From contig CM067317.1 of the NCBI GenBank assembly GCA_034231615.1, forward strand, positions 19,117,379-19,181,378: 64,000 nt of DNA. The letters run 5' to 3'. The notes beneath the pieces were generated by a model that made no database searches, was not told where the DNA came from, and saw nothing but the letters and a program-made list of their open reading frames with translations. A program made the position numbers and the translations under genes. This DNA is from Meghimatium bilineatum. Taxonomy: Eukaryota > Mollusca > Gastropoda > Stylommatophora > Philomycidae. Shown here in pieces: positions 10,799 through 22,965 of this stretch; position 1 is the first letter of the stretch, and every line of letters begins with the position of its first letter.

Positions 10799-11893
10799 AG
10801 CTAAATGGGAGACGCTGAACGAGACAAATGGGAGACGCTGAAAGAGACATATGGGGGACGCTGAAAGAGACAAATGGAGGACGCTGAGAAAAATGGGAGA
10901 CGCTGAAAGAGACAAATGGGAGACGCAGAAAGAGACAAATGGGAGACGCTGAAAGAGGCACATGGGAGACGCTGAAAGAGACAAATGGGAGACGCTGAAA
11001 GAGACAAATGGGAGACGCTGAAAGAGACAAATGGGAGACGCTGAAAGAGACAAATGGGAGACGCTGAAAGAGACAAATGGGAAACGCTGAAAGAGACAAA
11101 TTGGAGACGCTGAAAGAGACAAATGGGAGACGCTGAAAGAGGCAAATGGGAGACGCTGAAAGAGACAAATGGGAGACACTGAAAGAGACAAATGAGAGAC
11201 ACTTAAAGAGGCAAATGGGAGACGCTGAAAGAGACAAATGGGAGACGCTGAAAGAGACAAATTGGAGACGCTGAAAGAGACAAATGGGAGACACTGAAAG
11301 AGACAAATGGGAGACGCTGAAAGAGACAAATGGAAGACGCTGAAGGAGACAAATGGGAGACGCATAAAGAGACAAATGGGAGATGCTGAAACAAATGGGA
11401 GACGCTGAAAGAGACAGATGGGAGACGCTGAAGGAGACAAATGGGAGACGCATAAAGAGACAAATGGGAGATGCTGAAACAAATGGGAGACGCTGAAAGA
11501 GACAGATGGGAGATGCTGAAAGAGACAAATGTGAGACGCTGAAAGAGACAAATGGGAGACGCATAAAGAGACAAATGGGAGATGCTGAAACAAATGGGAG
11601 ACGCTGAAAGAGACAGATGGGAGACGCTGAAGGAGACAAATGGGAGACGCATGAAGAGACAAATGGGAGATGCTGAAACAAATGGGAGACGCTGAAAGAG
11701 ACAGATGGGAGATGCTGAAAGAGACAAATGTGAGACGCTGAAAGAGACAAATGGGAGATGCTGAGACAAATGGGAGACGCTGAAAGAGACAAATGGGAGA
11801 CGCTGAAAGAAACAAATGGGAGACGCTGAAAGAGACAAATGGGAGACGCTGAAAGGAAAAATGGGAGAAGCTAAAAAAGACAAATGGGAGACG
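10799..11893 (+). repeat. 23-bp minisatellite, about 48 copies, partly higher-order
   Basis: The unit contains AGACAAATGGGAGACGCTGA plus AAG. A 23-bp unit shifts frame at every copy, so all three minus-strand frames stay open, giving apparent proteins of up to 428 codons with a 23-residue period (rich in S, L, F). I reject them as genes. From about 11330 to 11780 a compound block recurs: GCATAAAGAG near 11363, 11452 and 11571, GCATGAAGAG near 11648, and a shortened unit TGCTGAAACAAATGGG near 11384, 11474, 11583 and 11672. Confidence 0.95.
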
Positions 11894-12372
11894 TTGGTTA
11901 CTTAATAATATCAGAAAGATCAAATCTATTTTTTTTTTAAACGTTAGGAGACAGGGATGACTGCAGAGCATAGTTACATATGACTCGAAAAAAGACAAGA
12001 AAGATCGAAGAGGACAGCGGAAGACAAAATTAGAAAGTCTAACATCGTTGCACAGAGTCAACAACGATCATGATTAAAGATTACGGAAATACAGAAGTGA
12101 GGATATTCATGATCACCAAAGCCAGTCGGCACGGCACATGAGAATGATATTGAAGCGATACTGATTATAAAAGAGAATGTTTGTCTTCTGCGTTCGAATA
12201 CAAACTATTACTTGTTAGCATGATGTAATCCTGACAGCTGAATGCGTTGTATCATGGTTTACAGCTTGACTGGGATAGTTGTATTTCTTTTTTGACATAT
12301 TTGATTTCAACAAAGATTATAGTGAATTATAATAATTGTGTTTTATAGTTAATTGCTGAATAACAATGATAA
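11894..12372. other. Unassigned sequence
   Basis: A short Rep-A-like stretch (GAATGCGTTGTATCATGGTT) lies near 12240. Otherwise no feature. Confidence 0.4.
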
Positions 12373-12829
12373 TTGTTGTATGGTTAAATGGTTTATGGTT
12401 AAATGTTGTATGGTTAAATGTTGTGTGGTTAAATGATGAATAACGATGATAATTGTTGTATGGTTAAATGCTGTATGGTTAAATGCTGTATGGTTAAATG
12501 GTGTGTGGTTAAATGTTGTATGGTTAAGTGGTTTGTGGTTAAATGATGGATAACGATTATAATGGTTGTATGGTTAAATGTTGTATGGTTAAATGTTGTG
12601 TGGTTAAATGATGAATACCGATGATAATTGTTGTATGGTTAAATGTTGTGCCGTTAAATGATTAATAAGGATGATAACTGTTGTATGGGTACATGTTGTG
12701 TGGTTAAATGATGGATAACGATTATAATGGTTGTATGGTTAAATGTTGTATGGTTAAATGTTGTGTGGTTAAATGATGAATAACGATGATCAATGTTGTA
12801 TGGGTAAATGTTGTGTGGTTAAATGATTA
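12373..12829 (+). repeat. 15-bp minisatellite with a higher-order pattern
   Basis: The basic unit is TGGTTAAATGTTGTA. It is interrupted about every 60-120 bp by a diverged unit with ATAACGATGATAATTG or ATAACGATTATAATGG, so blocks rather than single units seem to have been duplicated. Confidence 0.9.
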
Positions 12830-13051
12830 ATAATGATTAATACATTAGTATACACTGCATGCGTGCACGTAGATATGTGGGAAGTTTTAATCTTCAAGAT
12901 ATACCCCCGTCCTTGGTTTCAAGAATAGACAATAATATTTAGATATTTAGAACTGAAAATGAAGTTTAGAACTAAGAAAAAAACAATTGGAGAGTCGATA
13001 ATTATGAAGAGATTATAAAGAATGTGCTGAAGGATAACACTGGAGCAGAGA
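12830..13051. other. Unassigned sequence
   Basis: No feature recognised. Confidence 0.4.
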
Positions 13052-13512
13052 AGGCAATACCGGAACACAGATGGCAACACTGAAACATAGATGCAACACT
13101 GGAAAACAGATGACAACACTGAAACATAGATGCAACACTGGAAAACAGATGGCAACACTGAAACATAGATGCAACACTAGAAAACAGATGGCAACACTGA
13201 AACATAGATGCAACACTGGAAAACAGATGGCAACACTGAAACATAAATGCAACACTGGAAAACAGAAGGCAACACTGAAACATAAATGCAACACTGGAAA
13301 ACAGATGGCAACACTGAAACATAAATGCAACACTGGAAAACAGATGGCAACACTGAAACATAAATGCAACACTGGAAAACAGAAGGCAATACCGGAACAC
13401 AGATGGCAACACTGGAACACAGATGGCAACACTAAAATACAGATGGTAATACAGTACCAGAATACAAATGGCAACACTGAAACACTGATAGTAATACCAG
13501 AACACAGATGAC
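13052..13512 (+). repeat. 39-bp minisatellite (two ~20-bp subunits), about 9 core copies
   Basis: The core at 13071-13390 has a 39-bp unit containing ATGGCAACACTGAAACATA and ATGCAACACTGGAAAACAG, itself two related ~20-bp halves. Both flanks decay into single ~20-bp units. It is open in several frames (13-residue period) because 39 is a multiple of three. Not treated as a gene. Confidence 0.95.
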
Positions 13513-14061
13513 AATTAAGAGTAAATTTTTGGGGTTAATATTGGACAATGATATCAACTTTTTTTAGGCGTCCGATTAATTGAAAATAATAATCTTTATT
13601 TTACATCAGGTAATCCCACCAACATCGCCCCCCCCCCCCCAAATCTTCTCTAGTTAAAAAGTTTGTTTGGGTCTGGTTGTATATGATTGTTGTTTATATG
13701 CTTGCACTAGTCTAGCAAGTTCGTAGATATGGGGTTTGGGATTCAAACACACTTTCTCTTTCCCCCCCCCCCCCCCACAGAAGAGGTATATACGGTCCTG
13801 GCAGCACTAGATTATATAAGAGAGTATAGAGAGTAGATACTAATGTAGAGATTGTTGAGAACATGGTTGGTTGATGTAGCCGTGTATGAAAATGGCGTGT
13901 GTAAAGTTACCCTAAAGTTGTATCACGAATGAATACTCCAATAGAAGAACTGAATGAGCAGTAAGTCTGTTCGCGAATCGATGAGGACATCTCATGAATG
14001 GGTTCTAATTCTGTTGACGTTTCGTGTTCTGAGACACTGCCTGTTATTAAGTCTGCTTCAG
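13513..14061. other. Unassigned sequence with two poly-C tracts
   Basis: C-runs at about 13627-13640 and 13764-13778. No gene is supported. Confidence 0.45.
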
Positions 14062-14150
14062 GCAGATCAAAGAACACTGGTTCGTGAGTCTACTCTAATC
14101 TAACACTGATTTCACGGTTGAATGAGTCGGGTTTTTTTCCCCACCTTTCA
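14062..14150 (+). repeat. Dispersed repeat Rep-F, copy 2
   Basis: Second copy of the element at 10683-10770. This one has no array after it. Confidence 0.75.
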
Positions 14151-14404
14151 ATTCTTTTTCTCTGCCGTGCCCTAGACCGCTTTGTCTCGTCTGCTAACGA
14201 ACTAGTTGATTTGTCTGTCTATTTCAGTTAAAAATTAAGAAGAAGAATAATATTGTCATTTTCTCGGTCGATGAGCATAATTATCATGTGATCAACTTAG
14301 TGAAAATACAAGTGTACATCTTATATCGATGAATGTAATGATGATGTGAACATATAAATGACAAAATGTCAGAGAACGTCAGACAAAGTGGAGAGTGCAG
14401 CAGT

Positions 14405-14973
14405 AACCAAACATCATCATCATCATCAAGTACCGTCTCCGCAACGAAGGTTGGCTGCAACGTATCTCCAACATCTCCTGTCTCTTGTCTTGGTGGTGCA
14501 CTCTGCTAGACTGTAACCTGTCCATCGTGTAATGTTACTCTCCCACTTGTATCTCTTCCTACCTCTTTCACGCTTCCCTTTGACTTTACTCTCAAGTAAG
14601 GTCTTCAGTAGGGTGTCATGTCTTTTAATGTGTCCAAAGTATTTTATTTGCCTGATCTTTATTTCTCTTAGTAGTTCTTTCTTCATATTAAGTGTCTTTA
14701 GCACCTCTTTATTTGTTTTCTTCTCTTTCCATGATGTTCTCCTTATTCTTCTATATACCCACATCTCAAAGGCATCAATTTTGTCTTCTAATTGTTTAAT
14801 TAGTGTCCATGTTTCTGAGCCATACATTAATATGGAATAGATGTAGCATTTTATAATTCTCATTTTTAACTTGTTTGTAATTTGTTTAGATATTAATAAT
14901 TTCCTCGTGTCATTGAAGGTACTTTTAGCCATTCCTATTCTCCTTTTAACTTCTGTTTCACATCTGCCATCAT
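14405..14973 (-). pseudogene. LINE-A C-terminal region, open over 168 codons
   Basis: The best-preserved LINE-A 3' region. The minus-strand frame 14932-14426 encodes the segment after the catalytic core: KMRIIKCYIYSILMYGSETWT, FEMWVYRRIRRTSWKEKK, RQIKYFGHIKR, a basic block KGKRERGRKRYKWES and the end RCWRYVAANLRCGDGT. It is followed on the minus strand by a (GAT)n tail, seen as CATCATCATCATCATCAAG at 14410-14428. The reverse-transcriptase core and endonuclease are absent (5' truncation, the usual fate of LINE insertions). The basic block and tail match 47430-47789 almost residue for residue, so the family moved fairly recently. Confidence 0.9.
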
Positions 14974-15315
14974 ATAACCAAACATATAAGCCTTAAATAC
15001 TATATAAAGTAATAAGGTTACTGTTGAAGACTAACTATCAAAGCAAACAATATTAAAAATTAGCAATAAACAGAAGCACAAGGACATTTTTCCACGTGAC
15101 GGTTCAAATGGAACCATTTTCAAGAAACACATATACGCAAAATATCAAAATATAAAGTCATTTATTGGAGATGTCTTCCTTACAGCAAGTGAAAATACGT
15201 GTGCTATCTATTATCGTGAGAAACGTTCTTTTCATCCGAAGTCACGCGGTCGTTGACACGTCTTCAGTAAATCATAGAGGGGATGGTGGGTACATAAGAA
15301 AAGGTCATTCACATG
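14974..15315. other. Unassigned sequence
   Basis: No feature recognised. Confidence 0.4.
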
Positions 15316-15703
15316 TGTAATTTACATGTTCACGTGTAATTTACATGTTCACGTGTAATTTACATGTTCACGTGTAATTTACATGTTCACGTGTAATTTA
15401 CATGTTCATGTGTAATTTACATGTTCATGTGTAATTTACATGTTCACGTGTAATTTACATGTTCATGTGTAATTTACATGTTCATGTGTAATTTACATGT
15501 TCATGTGTAATTTACATGTTCATGTGTAATTTACATGTTCATGTGTAATTTACATGTTCATGTGTAATTTACATGTTCATGTGTAATTTACATGTTCATG
15601 TGTAATTTACATGTTCATGTGTAATTTACATGTTCATGTGTAATTTACATGTTCATGTGTAATTTACATGTTCATGTGTAATTTACATGTTCATGTGTAA
15701 TTT
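15316..15703 (+). repeat. 19-bp minisatellite, about 20 copies
   Basis: The unit is TGTAATTTACATGTTCAYG (Y = C or T). The early copies end CACG, giving CACGTG at each junction. Most later copies end CATG, giving CATGTG. The change is the C-to-T expected at a CpG. Apart from this site the copies are almost identical. Confidence 0.95.
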
Positions 15704-15717
15704 ATTCTTTTTCGTGA

Positions 15718-15920
15718 TAGTTGATGATCTTATTCCTGATCTTTTTCCTTGAGACGATCTTTTTTATAAGACAATTGATGATCCTTTTCACTAGACAGTT
15801 GACGATCTATTTTATGAGACAGTTGTTGATCCTTTTGCATGAGTCAGACAGCTGATGATCTTTTTTATGAGACTTTTCACGATCTTTTTTCATGAGACAG
15901 CTGATGATCTTTTCTTTGCT
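15718..15920 (+). repeat. Degenerate ~27-30 bp repeat, about 7 copies
   Basis: Recurrent GATGATCTTTTTTATGAGAC-like units (variants GACGATC, TTGATCC). Spacing is irregular. It sits directly after the 19-bp array. Confidence 0.7.
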
Positions 15921-16630
15921 GAAAAACGTTTAAAGGGGGTGGAGAGTTACCCGCTTTTTGGCTAAATTCCTAATACTAAAAGTAATGCTATGATTTTCTA
16001 AATGAGGGTGGAGCGATGGGAGAGCATTACACCCATAAATCCGTGCCCCCCGTCTACAGAATTACGCAGACGTTAGTAAAATTAGGATATATGAGAAATG
16101 TAACCATCAATTATAATGCTTAGTGATTGAAATCACCAATTCCCAAGTATATTCAATAGAGAATATGAAAACGGAAATTTCCGGTTCTACACATACAAGA
16201 CCAGATCGAGGTCTAATATATGGTGACCATTAGTTCAGATTTGACCTGACAACGACATTATTTGTATCCATAAGATTCACATGAAATCTTAATTATATTT
16301 ACATAGACATATTTCAAGTTTGAATATCTAATTTTGTGAAGTGTATGAAGCTGAGACATAATTCTGTTCAGATTCTTATATAAATACAAATATAATTTAG
16401 TAGATATGTATTTTTTTTTCATAGTCAGATCAGTAGATATGTACCTACATTGTCGTAATTAGATCAAGGCAGTTATTAAACATTTGGAAACGAGTAGATC
16501 ACTGCAGGAAAAAAGAGAACAAAATGCGAAAGTAGAAGTGGTTACCTTTCCCTCGTCTCAAGTCCTTTATTTCTGCTACACTGCAAATAGACCCTCAAGC
16601 ATTTCCAGAAAGAATAACATCATGCAAAAA
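15921..16630. other. Unassigned sequence
   Basis: No feature recognised. Confidence 0.4.
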
Positions 16631-16795
16631 TGACTATTTGTGTACAATATTATTTTTGATGGTTACATCTCTGATATTCCGAAATTGACTATTTCTGTAC
16701 TATATTATTTTTGATGGTTACATCTCTGACATTCCGAAATTGACTATTTCTGTACTATATTATTTTTGATGGTTACAGCTCTGATATAACCAAAT
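16631..16795 (+). repeat. 55-bp tandem repeat, 3 copies
   Basis: Units start at 16631, 16686 and 16741 with TGACTATTT, and contain TATTTTTGATGGTTACATCT. The edge of the last unit continues as GATATAACCAAATTGGACTAA, which also occurs singly near 39598-39620, so the array grew from a dispersed sequence. Confidence 0.9.
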
Positions 16796-17299
16796 TGGAC
16801 TAAAGGATAGGTTGAAAGATGTTTTCTTCAACCAAGGAACCAAAGCAACCACGTTTTCATGGCAATTCATTCCCGTTAATAAGTTATTGCCAATTTTTTT
16901 AACGCATCCTCGCCCCCCCCGCCTGTGTCAACAAATGTCTATAGTTCAAGTACCTATCCCCTTTACTTAATTATGTTTCAAAAAATGTTTACCCCCCTCC
17001 CCCATAAAATTTGTTCGCAGATAAAGGACGAAACAAATGCATCTTTTGTTTCACATTTTTAGAAAAATGTTTAGGTTCATACAATTTAATTGGTGTATAA
17101 AAATCAATATTGTTGACGTCAACATTTGTCTCCTCTCGTTAATAACTGTTAACCCCACTCCTCACATTTTTTGGACGTCTTTTATGGACAGACATCCAAA
17201 ATGTCAGCTATGTTGACCTCATTCTGAAACTATAGACCACCGTCTCTTCATATGTAAAGAGCTGGACATATTTGCAAAATTGTTATTCCTTCATTGGCA
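16796..17299. other. Unassigned sequence with C-runs
   Basis: C-runs near 16911 and 16993. No gene is supported. Confidence 0.4.
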
Positions 17300-17309
17300 T
17301 ATAAATGGC

Positions 17310-17412
17310 TGGTTGAGTGGTTGGTTGGTTGGTTCGTTGGTTGGTTGGTTGGTTTGTTGGTTGCTGATCCAGTGGTCCATGGGTTCATGACCAATGCCAT
17401 TAAAATGACATT
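17310..17412 (-). pseudogene. LINE-J 3' tail with (TTGG)n
   Basis: A GGTTGGTTGG-type tract (17310-17360) leads into GCTGATCCAGTGGTCCATGG and TTCATGACCAATGCCATT. This matches the 3' segment of LINE-J at 49760-49815 (TGCTGGTCCAGCTGTCTATG). The tract is probably the simple-repeat tail of the minus-strand element. Confidence 0.55.
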
Positions 17413-17724
17413 ATATTGCTAGGAAGTCTGAGGATTTCGGTCACCCCGGGTCACAGTCACAGAATAACTATCACACCACCAGAAAAGTAGGTTTCAACCT
17501 ATGCACTGCTCTAAGCTACTGCAACCAAGATAGGGTTCACTGTGCTCATTCCCTACCACCAATTGACTACTGGTTATGCCGAACTTCTCTATTGCTCCAG
17601 GCATACAACCAAATGTTCAAGTCCTAATGATTGTCACATCCTGAATCATTGTACCTCTATGATGGACCTCAGCCATAGGAAAACAAAACAGTGCTGTAAG
17701 TTTCCTCCTCCCCAGTGCTGCGCA

Positions 17725-17935
17725 GTACAAGATCAGGGTACACAACCAGAAGAAGACCATGGAAAAGATGGATAGAAAACGTAAGGGATATCCTGAACAG
17801 ACAGGGCCATAGCACAGCTGAGGCCACACATCTGGCTTTAGAACGCAAGCTCGAGCTCCAATAACCCCTACGCTTAACGGCAAGAGTGGATAACAAACCA
17901 CCTGGGAAAAGACAATAGACAAAATTTATATTAAA
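17725..17935 (+). pseudogene. LINE-D 3' fragment, copy 1
   Basis: Reads KRWIENVRDILNRQGHSTAE, then ATHLALERKLELQ, a stop, PLRLTARVDNKPPGKRQ. Nearly the same peptide is at 29385-29632 on the minus strand. Basic C-terminal tail of a non-LTR element, with an internal stop. Confidence 0.75.
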
Positions 17936-17964
17936 GGACATAACACCTTATTGAAGAGGATAAA

Positions 17965-18130
17965 GAGAAAGAGAGTTGAGCAAGAGGTAGATAGAGATAA
18001 AAGTTGGAGAGAAACATCACCACATGGACAGTCTGACAGAGTGCAGTACCAAGGCAAGAGACAGGATGTGTTGGAGGTCCGTTGCAGTCAACCTTCGTTG
18101 AGGAAACGGCACTTTATGATGATGCGAAAA
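17965..18130 (+). pseudogene. LINE-A 3' tail fragment
   Basis: GAGCAAGAGGTAGATAGAGA, then ACGGCACTTTATGATGATG: a diverged version of the LINE-A 3' end (compare 47640-47800). Lies just after LINE-D. Confidence 0.75.
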
Positions 18131-19387
<1,257 letters not shown>

Positions 19388-19429
19388 ATATATATATATA
19401 CATATATATATATATAATAAAAAAGCACT

Positions 19430-19944
19430 GAAGAGAGGTAACAAACTATTTCATTTTCTTCTTTTCATTTCTTATGGAACAAGGGGGGTGAAGATAGAAA
19501 AATATTGTCCAAATAAAGGGAATACCTGCCGTAAAAATTTTAGAACCACTGTTAAAGAGAGCTACTGCTTCCCGTGCTGTATGGTTGCCATTTAGTGCTT
19601 TTCAAACAAGATCTTGTGATTTTTTCATATCATCTGGCGTCAACAGTTTTTAAATAGATCGACCGCACTATTTTAGTGCTTTTCAAAATTATTCAGATGC
19701 GTTTAAGTACATTTTTTCAATATTTAGTGCCTTTGCTGCTTTTTAACTCGTCAAATAATTTGTTTCGTTTTCTTCAAAAGCTTTGGTTTATTTTTAAACA
19801 TTTTTGTGAACACTAAAAAGTCGAACTCGTAATAAGTGATAAATAGGGCCAAAATTTAAAATTCGCATTGTTCTTTTGCATATTCACAATCATCCAGGAT
19901 CTTTGCTTTGACTACAATACTGTTTAATATACATTTGTATCATA
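19430..19944. other. hAT upstream region with short sub-terminal repeats
   Basis: The motif TTTAGTGCTTTTCAAA occurs near 19593 and 19673, with a third variant TTTAGTGCCTTTG near 19726. Short repeats like this are usual just inside hAT termini, but I could not identify the terminal inverted repeats. Confidence 0.35.
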
Positions 19945-21295
19945 ATGAATAGGAACTACCCACGGCATTTCAGGGCACAGTGGTTAAAAAATTCGAGATT
20001 TAAAAAATGGTTCATTAGAGTTGAAAGAGGTGACACGAAGTGTTATTGTAAGTATTGTAAATGTACAATAGCCGCGAGAGTAAGGGATATTGAGATACAC
20101 GCTGAGACAACACAACACAAGAAAGCTTAACAACAATTCCATGAACAAACACATCTTTCATTTAACACTCTCAGTATTAACGTTAAAGCAACAGAAGCAG
20201 GCATATCTTTGTTCGTAGCTGGACATTGTTCCCTAAGAGTAGTCGATCATTTAAGTGAACTCTGTAAGGTACACTTTGTGACAGTAAAGCATGCAAGAAC
20301 TTAAGGCGTAGGAGATCAAAGTATTGTTCAGTAATTTCAAATGTGCTCGCATCATATTTCAAAAACAAACAAAAAACAAAAAATAAATAAATAACTTGAT
20401 ATCTGATATTGGAAACAGCAAATTCAGCTTATTAATTGATGAAAGCAATGATACTACTGCAACTAAGCTGCTTGGTATACCAATAAGATATTTGTCCTTG
20501 AAAATATAACAGTTTAGTGTTACTTTTTTAGACTTAGTAGAATTGTGTGACTGTAACGCTGAATCAATATGTAATGTTCTGAAAGAATGTTTAAAGAATA
20601 ATGAACTTGAGTTGCAAAGACTAGTTGCACTAGACACTGATAATGCATCTGTCATGACAGGTGTAAACAATGGAGTGTACACAAAATTAAAGTCTGAAAT
20701 TCCTCATCTGATCCTAGTTAGATGTGTGTACCATTCTCTTGAGCTAGCGGTGTTACATGCTACAGCCGAGTGCCTTCCCAGGAGTCTAGAGTTAATGATT
20801 CGAGAAACACACAACTAGTTTTCTCACATCATTTCGTCAAGCAAAGTACAGTGAGGTTTTTGCATTAATAAATGATGGGCAACCCCCACATAAGCTTTCT
20901 CAACCAAGTCAAGCACGATGGATGTCTCTTGAATCTGCCATTGGCAGAATATTGCAGCAATGGATTCATCTCAGAGCTCATTTTAATACAGCAAGAATGC
21001 GCGAGCGCTTTTATACAGCAGAACTTCGATATTCTATGTTTTGTGACATGAAAAACTATGTTTTCTCATATTTCTCAGGCATATTCTTGGAGAAGTTCAA
21101 GGCGTGAATAAAAAATTTGAAATAGAAATACAAGATCCAACAAAACTACTCAACGATCTTGTCCATCTCACTGATTCTATCAGTTCAAAGATTGTTATTC
21201 CTGGAAATAAAATTACACAGACTTATGCTATTGAAGACTATTTAGATCCTATTCCCTATCTGGGTTATGAGTTTGAAAAAGAAGTCATTATGTAG
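19945..21295 (+). pseudogene. hAT-type transposase with BED zinc finger, decayed
   Basis: Cut-and-paste DNA transposase remnant. The 5' piece (19945-20130) is a BED finger: an aromatic start (W, then F..W), the pair CYCKYC, then H..TTQH as the second metal pair. Further pieces in shifting frames include LLIDESNDTT near 20420-20450, an RNase-H-like catalytic stretch (LVALDTDNASVMTGVNNGVY, 20620-20690, then VRCVYHSLELAV), and QARWMSLESAIGRILQQW (20910-20970). The order fits the ZBED/KIAA1586-like group of hAT transposases. Several stops and frameshifts break it and the C-terminal dimerisation region is not clear. It appears to be an old, immobile copy. Confidence 0.85.
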
Positions 21296-21322
21296 TTCAG
21301 ATCCGCTGTTTCATTTCCTTAG

Positions 21323-21514
21323 GCCACATTCACTATCGATGATGTCTTTACATGTGAATCCTGTAATGTCATTTACGTTATCATATGTAAACGTTGTGAC
21401 AAGAAGTATATAGGTGAAATTGGCTTACGTTTGAGTGACCGCTTCAATAAGCCACTTCATGCCATAAAACACAGAGAACCTACTCCTATCGCCACTTATT
21501 TCAATGGCCCCTGA
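21323..21514 (+). pseudogene. Penelope-like element GIY-YIG endonuclease fragment
   Basis: An open stretch of 63 codons carries the hallmark of the Penelope C-terminal endonuclease: a CESC pair, VIYVIICKRC with the second cysteine pair, then KKYIGEIGLRLSDRF, which is the YIG-type core with the catalytic arginine region. The preceding reverse transcriptase is absent, and a stop follows quickly at 21512-21514. It sits right against the hAT remnant, with no sign of shared function. The family call rests on the cysteine spacing plus YIGE.G..L..R. Confidence 0.8.
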
Positions 21515-21539
21515 TAGCTCCTTATTCTTAGTGATAGTC

Positions 21540-21650
21540 CGTCTGTTGTTCTTGATTCTTGATTAGGAACAAGCGTCACAGCACTGGGGGCATTCCCATA
21601 TACGCTTTGCTTGCCCACGTTCCGTCAGGCATCTACAAGTGTATAAGCTC
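21540..21650 (+). repeat. Dispersed repeat Rep-E, copy 1
   Basis: GTTCTTGATTCTTGATTAGG, then TCACAGCACTGGGGGCATTC and CCATATACGCT. Related copies are at 34195-34335 (minus) and 58440-58530 (plus). Confidence 0.75.
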
Positions 21651-22269
21651 AGTGTCACAATCAGTTGCTGATTAATCGTTCTTCTGATGTTCAATGACAT
21701 CATAAACTATTGTCCTACATAAGTATTATTGTTGTTCCGTTTCACTGCAGTATTACCTAATATAGATTCCAGTGTCTGACTTACATCTTTCTAATCTGCA
21801 GAAGTATGAGAGTAAACTCAAAAGATGAAGAACACTTTGCACATTTTGCGCCTGAGAAAGTTCCTTGGTGAGCGATCGTAAGACGACATGCGTGACAGAA
21901 AGAAACATTCAAAGGTCCAGAATGGAAAGCATCTATTATTGATCATATCTCAACTTCGCGGGGTCGCTTCCACAATCAGCATACAATACGAACGTTTTCT
22001 AAAAAGGCTGTTCTATGGAGTGCTAATTGTAGGTAAACATTCAAGAAAGGCTAAAAGAAACCATGCTTCAATGACTATTTGAAGACATCACACAAGCACT
22101 GCAGCATTAGCTCAAGCTCTTGGGAAACTACTGTCGTGACCATCCCGTCTGACATTGCCAGATCTATGCCGATATTAACATTGTATTTTTTTAAACAGTG
22201 GAACACTGCAGGCAATTCAAAAGTGACAAAAAACGGAAGAAGCAAGACTTGGTTAGTTAGTTTGCTTGT
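21651..22269. other. Unassigned sequence
   Basis: No gene is supported. TTAGTTAGTTTGCTTGTTCC near 22252 resembles a stretch near 59334. Confidence 0.35.
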
Positions 22270-22510
22270 TCCCTTGGTGCCAAGAGAGGCACATAGGCTA
22301 GAAATCATTTTTCTGAAAGCCCTGCGGTTAGTTACAAGCTGTTGTAGTTCTTATGTGGTGTTAATATCCATTGTCATTGCATCATTCTTGATTGTTCTTT
22401 GTAGTGTTGTCCTCGGTCTTCCACGTTTTCTTTTCCTTATTGCAGACTGTAACAGTATTTGGTGGGTAAGTCTATTCTAGTCTGTTCTAAGCACATGGCC
22501 TAAATACTGT
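22270..22510 (-). pseudogene. LINE-B 3' tail fragment
   Basis: On the minus strand: KRGRPRTTLQRTIKNDAM, a stop, then LQQLVTNRRAFRKMISSLCA and SLGTKGT. This is the same tail as 3609-4125 (GRPRETLRRTI ... LCAAYGPGGT). Truncated upstream. Confidence 0.75.
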
Positions 22511-22837
22511 CAGAGTCTTATTCCAATAAAAGTTGACACATATTATTGTTTGGATATTTGGATATGGCCCTTATAGAAGCGAGACTGCTTTCCTTTAATC
22601 CGATACTTTTATTTCCGAGCTGCTTCAGGCTTTCCAGAGCTCCAATTTAATTCACCAGACTTATGAGGATTTACAAATACTAAACCTATTTGAAATTCTC
22701 AAAGAAATGTTCATCTGTGTTTGTGGAAGAGGAACATCATCGTGAGGTGGAAACCACTAACCACTCTATCACAGAGCCAACATAGCCATTTAGGTATTTC
22801 CAATATTTATACACCACTGAGGTGTGAACTATTCTTC

Positions 22838-22965
22838 ATACTGCTCCAGTAAACTCTTGCAGATTAGCAGGATTGAGTCCAGAGAATGGAATGCGTTGTG
22901 TCTGGGTTTAAAGCTAGTCTGCGAGATTTGCGCCTTTCCACTGACAAGTACGAATTCAGTATGTC
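22838..22965 (+). repeat. Rep-A, partial copy
   Basis: CTCTTGCAGATTAGCAGGAT, GTCCAGAGAATGGAATGCGT and GCGCCTTTCCACTGACAAGT follow the Rep-A order for its first ~130 bp. Confidence 0.7.

Noticed and set aside
10722-12064. Minus-strand proteins of 226-428 codons
   Set aside because: They come from the 23-bp array, which cycles through all three frames. Composition is purely repeat-driven.
15316-15703. CRISPR or origin-type iterons
   Set aside because: Contiguous 19-bp repeats without spacers, and no replication gene nearby. An ordinary minisatellite.
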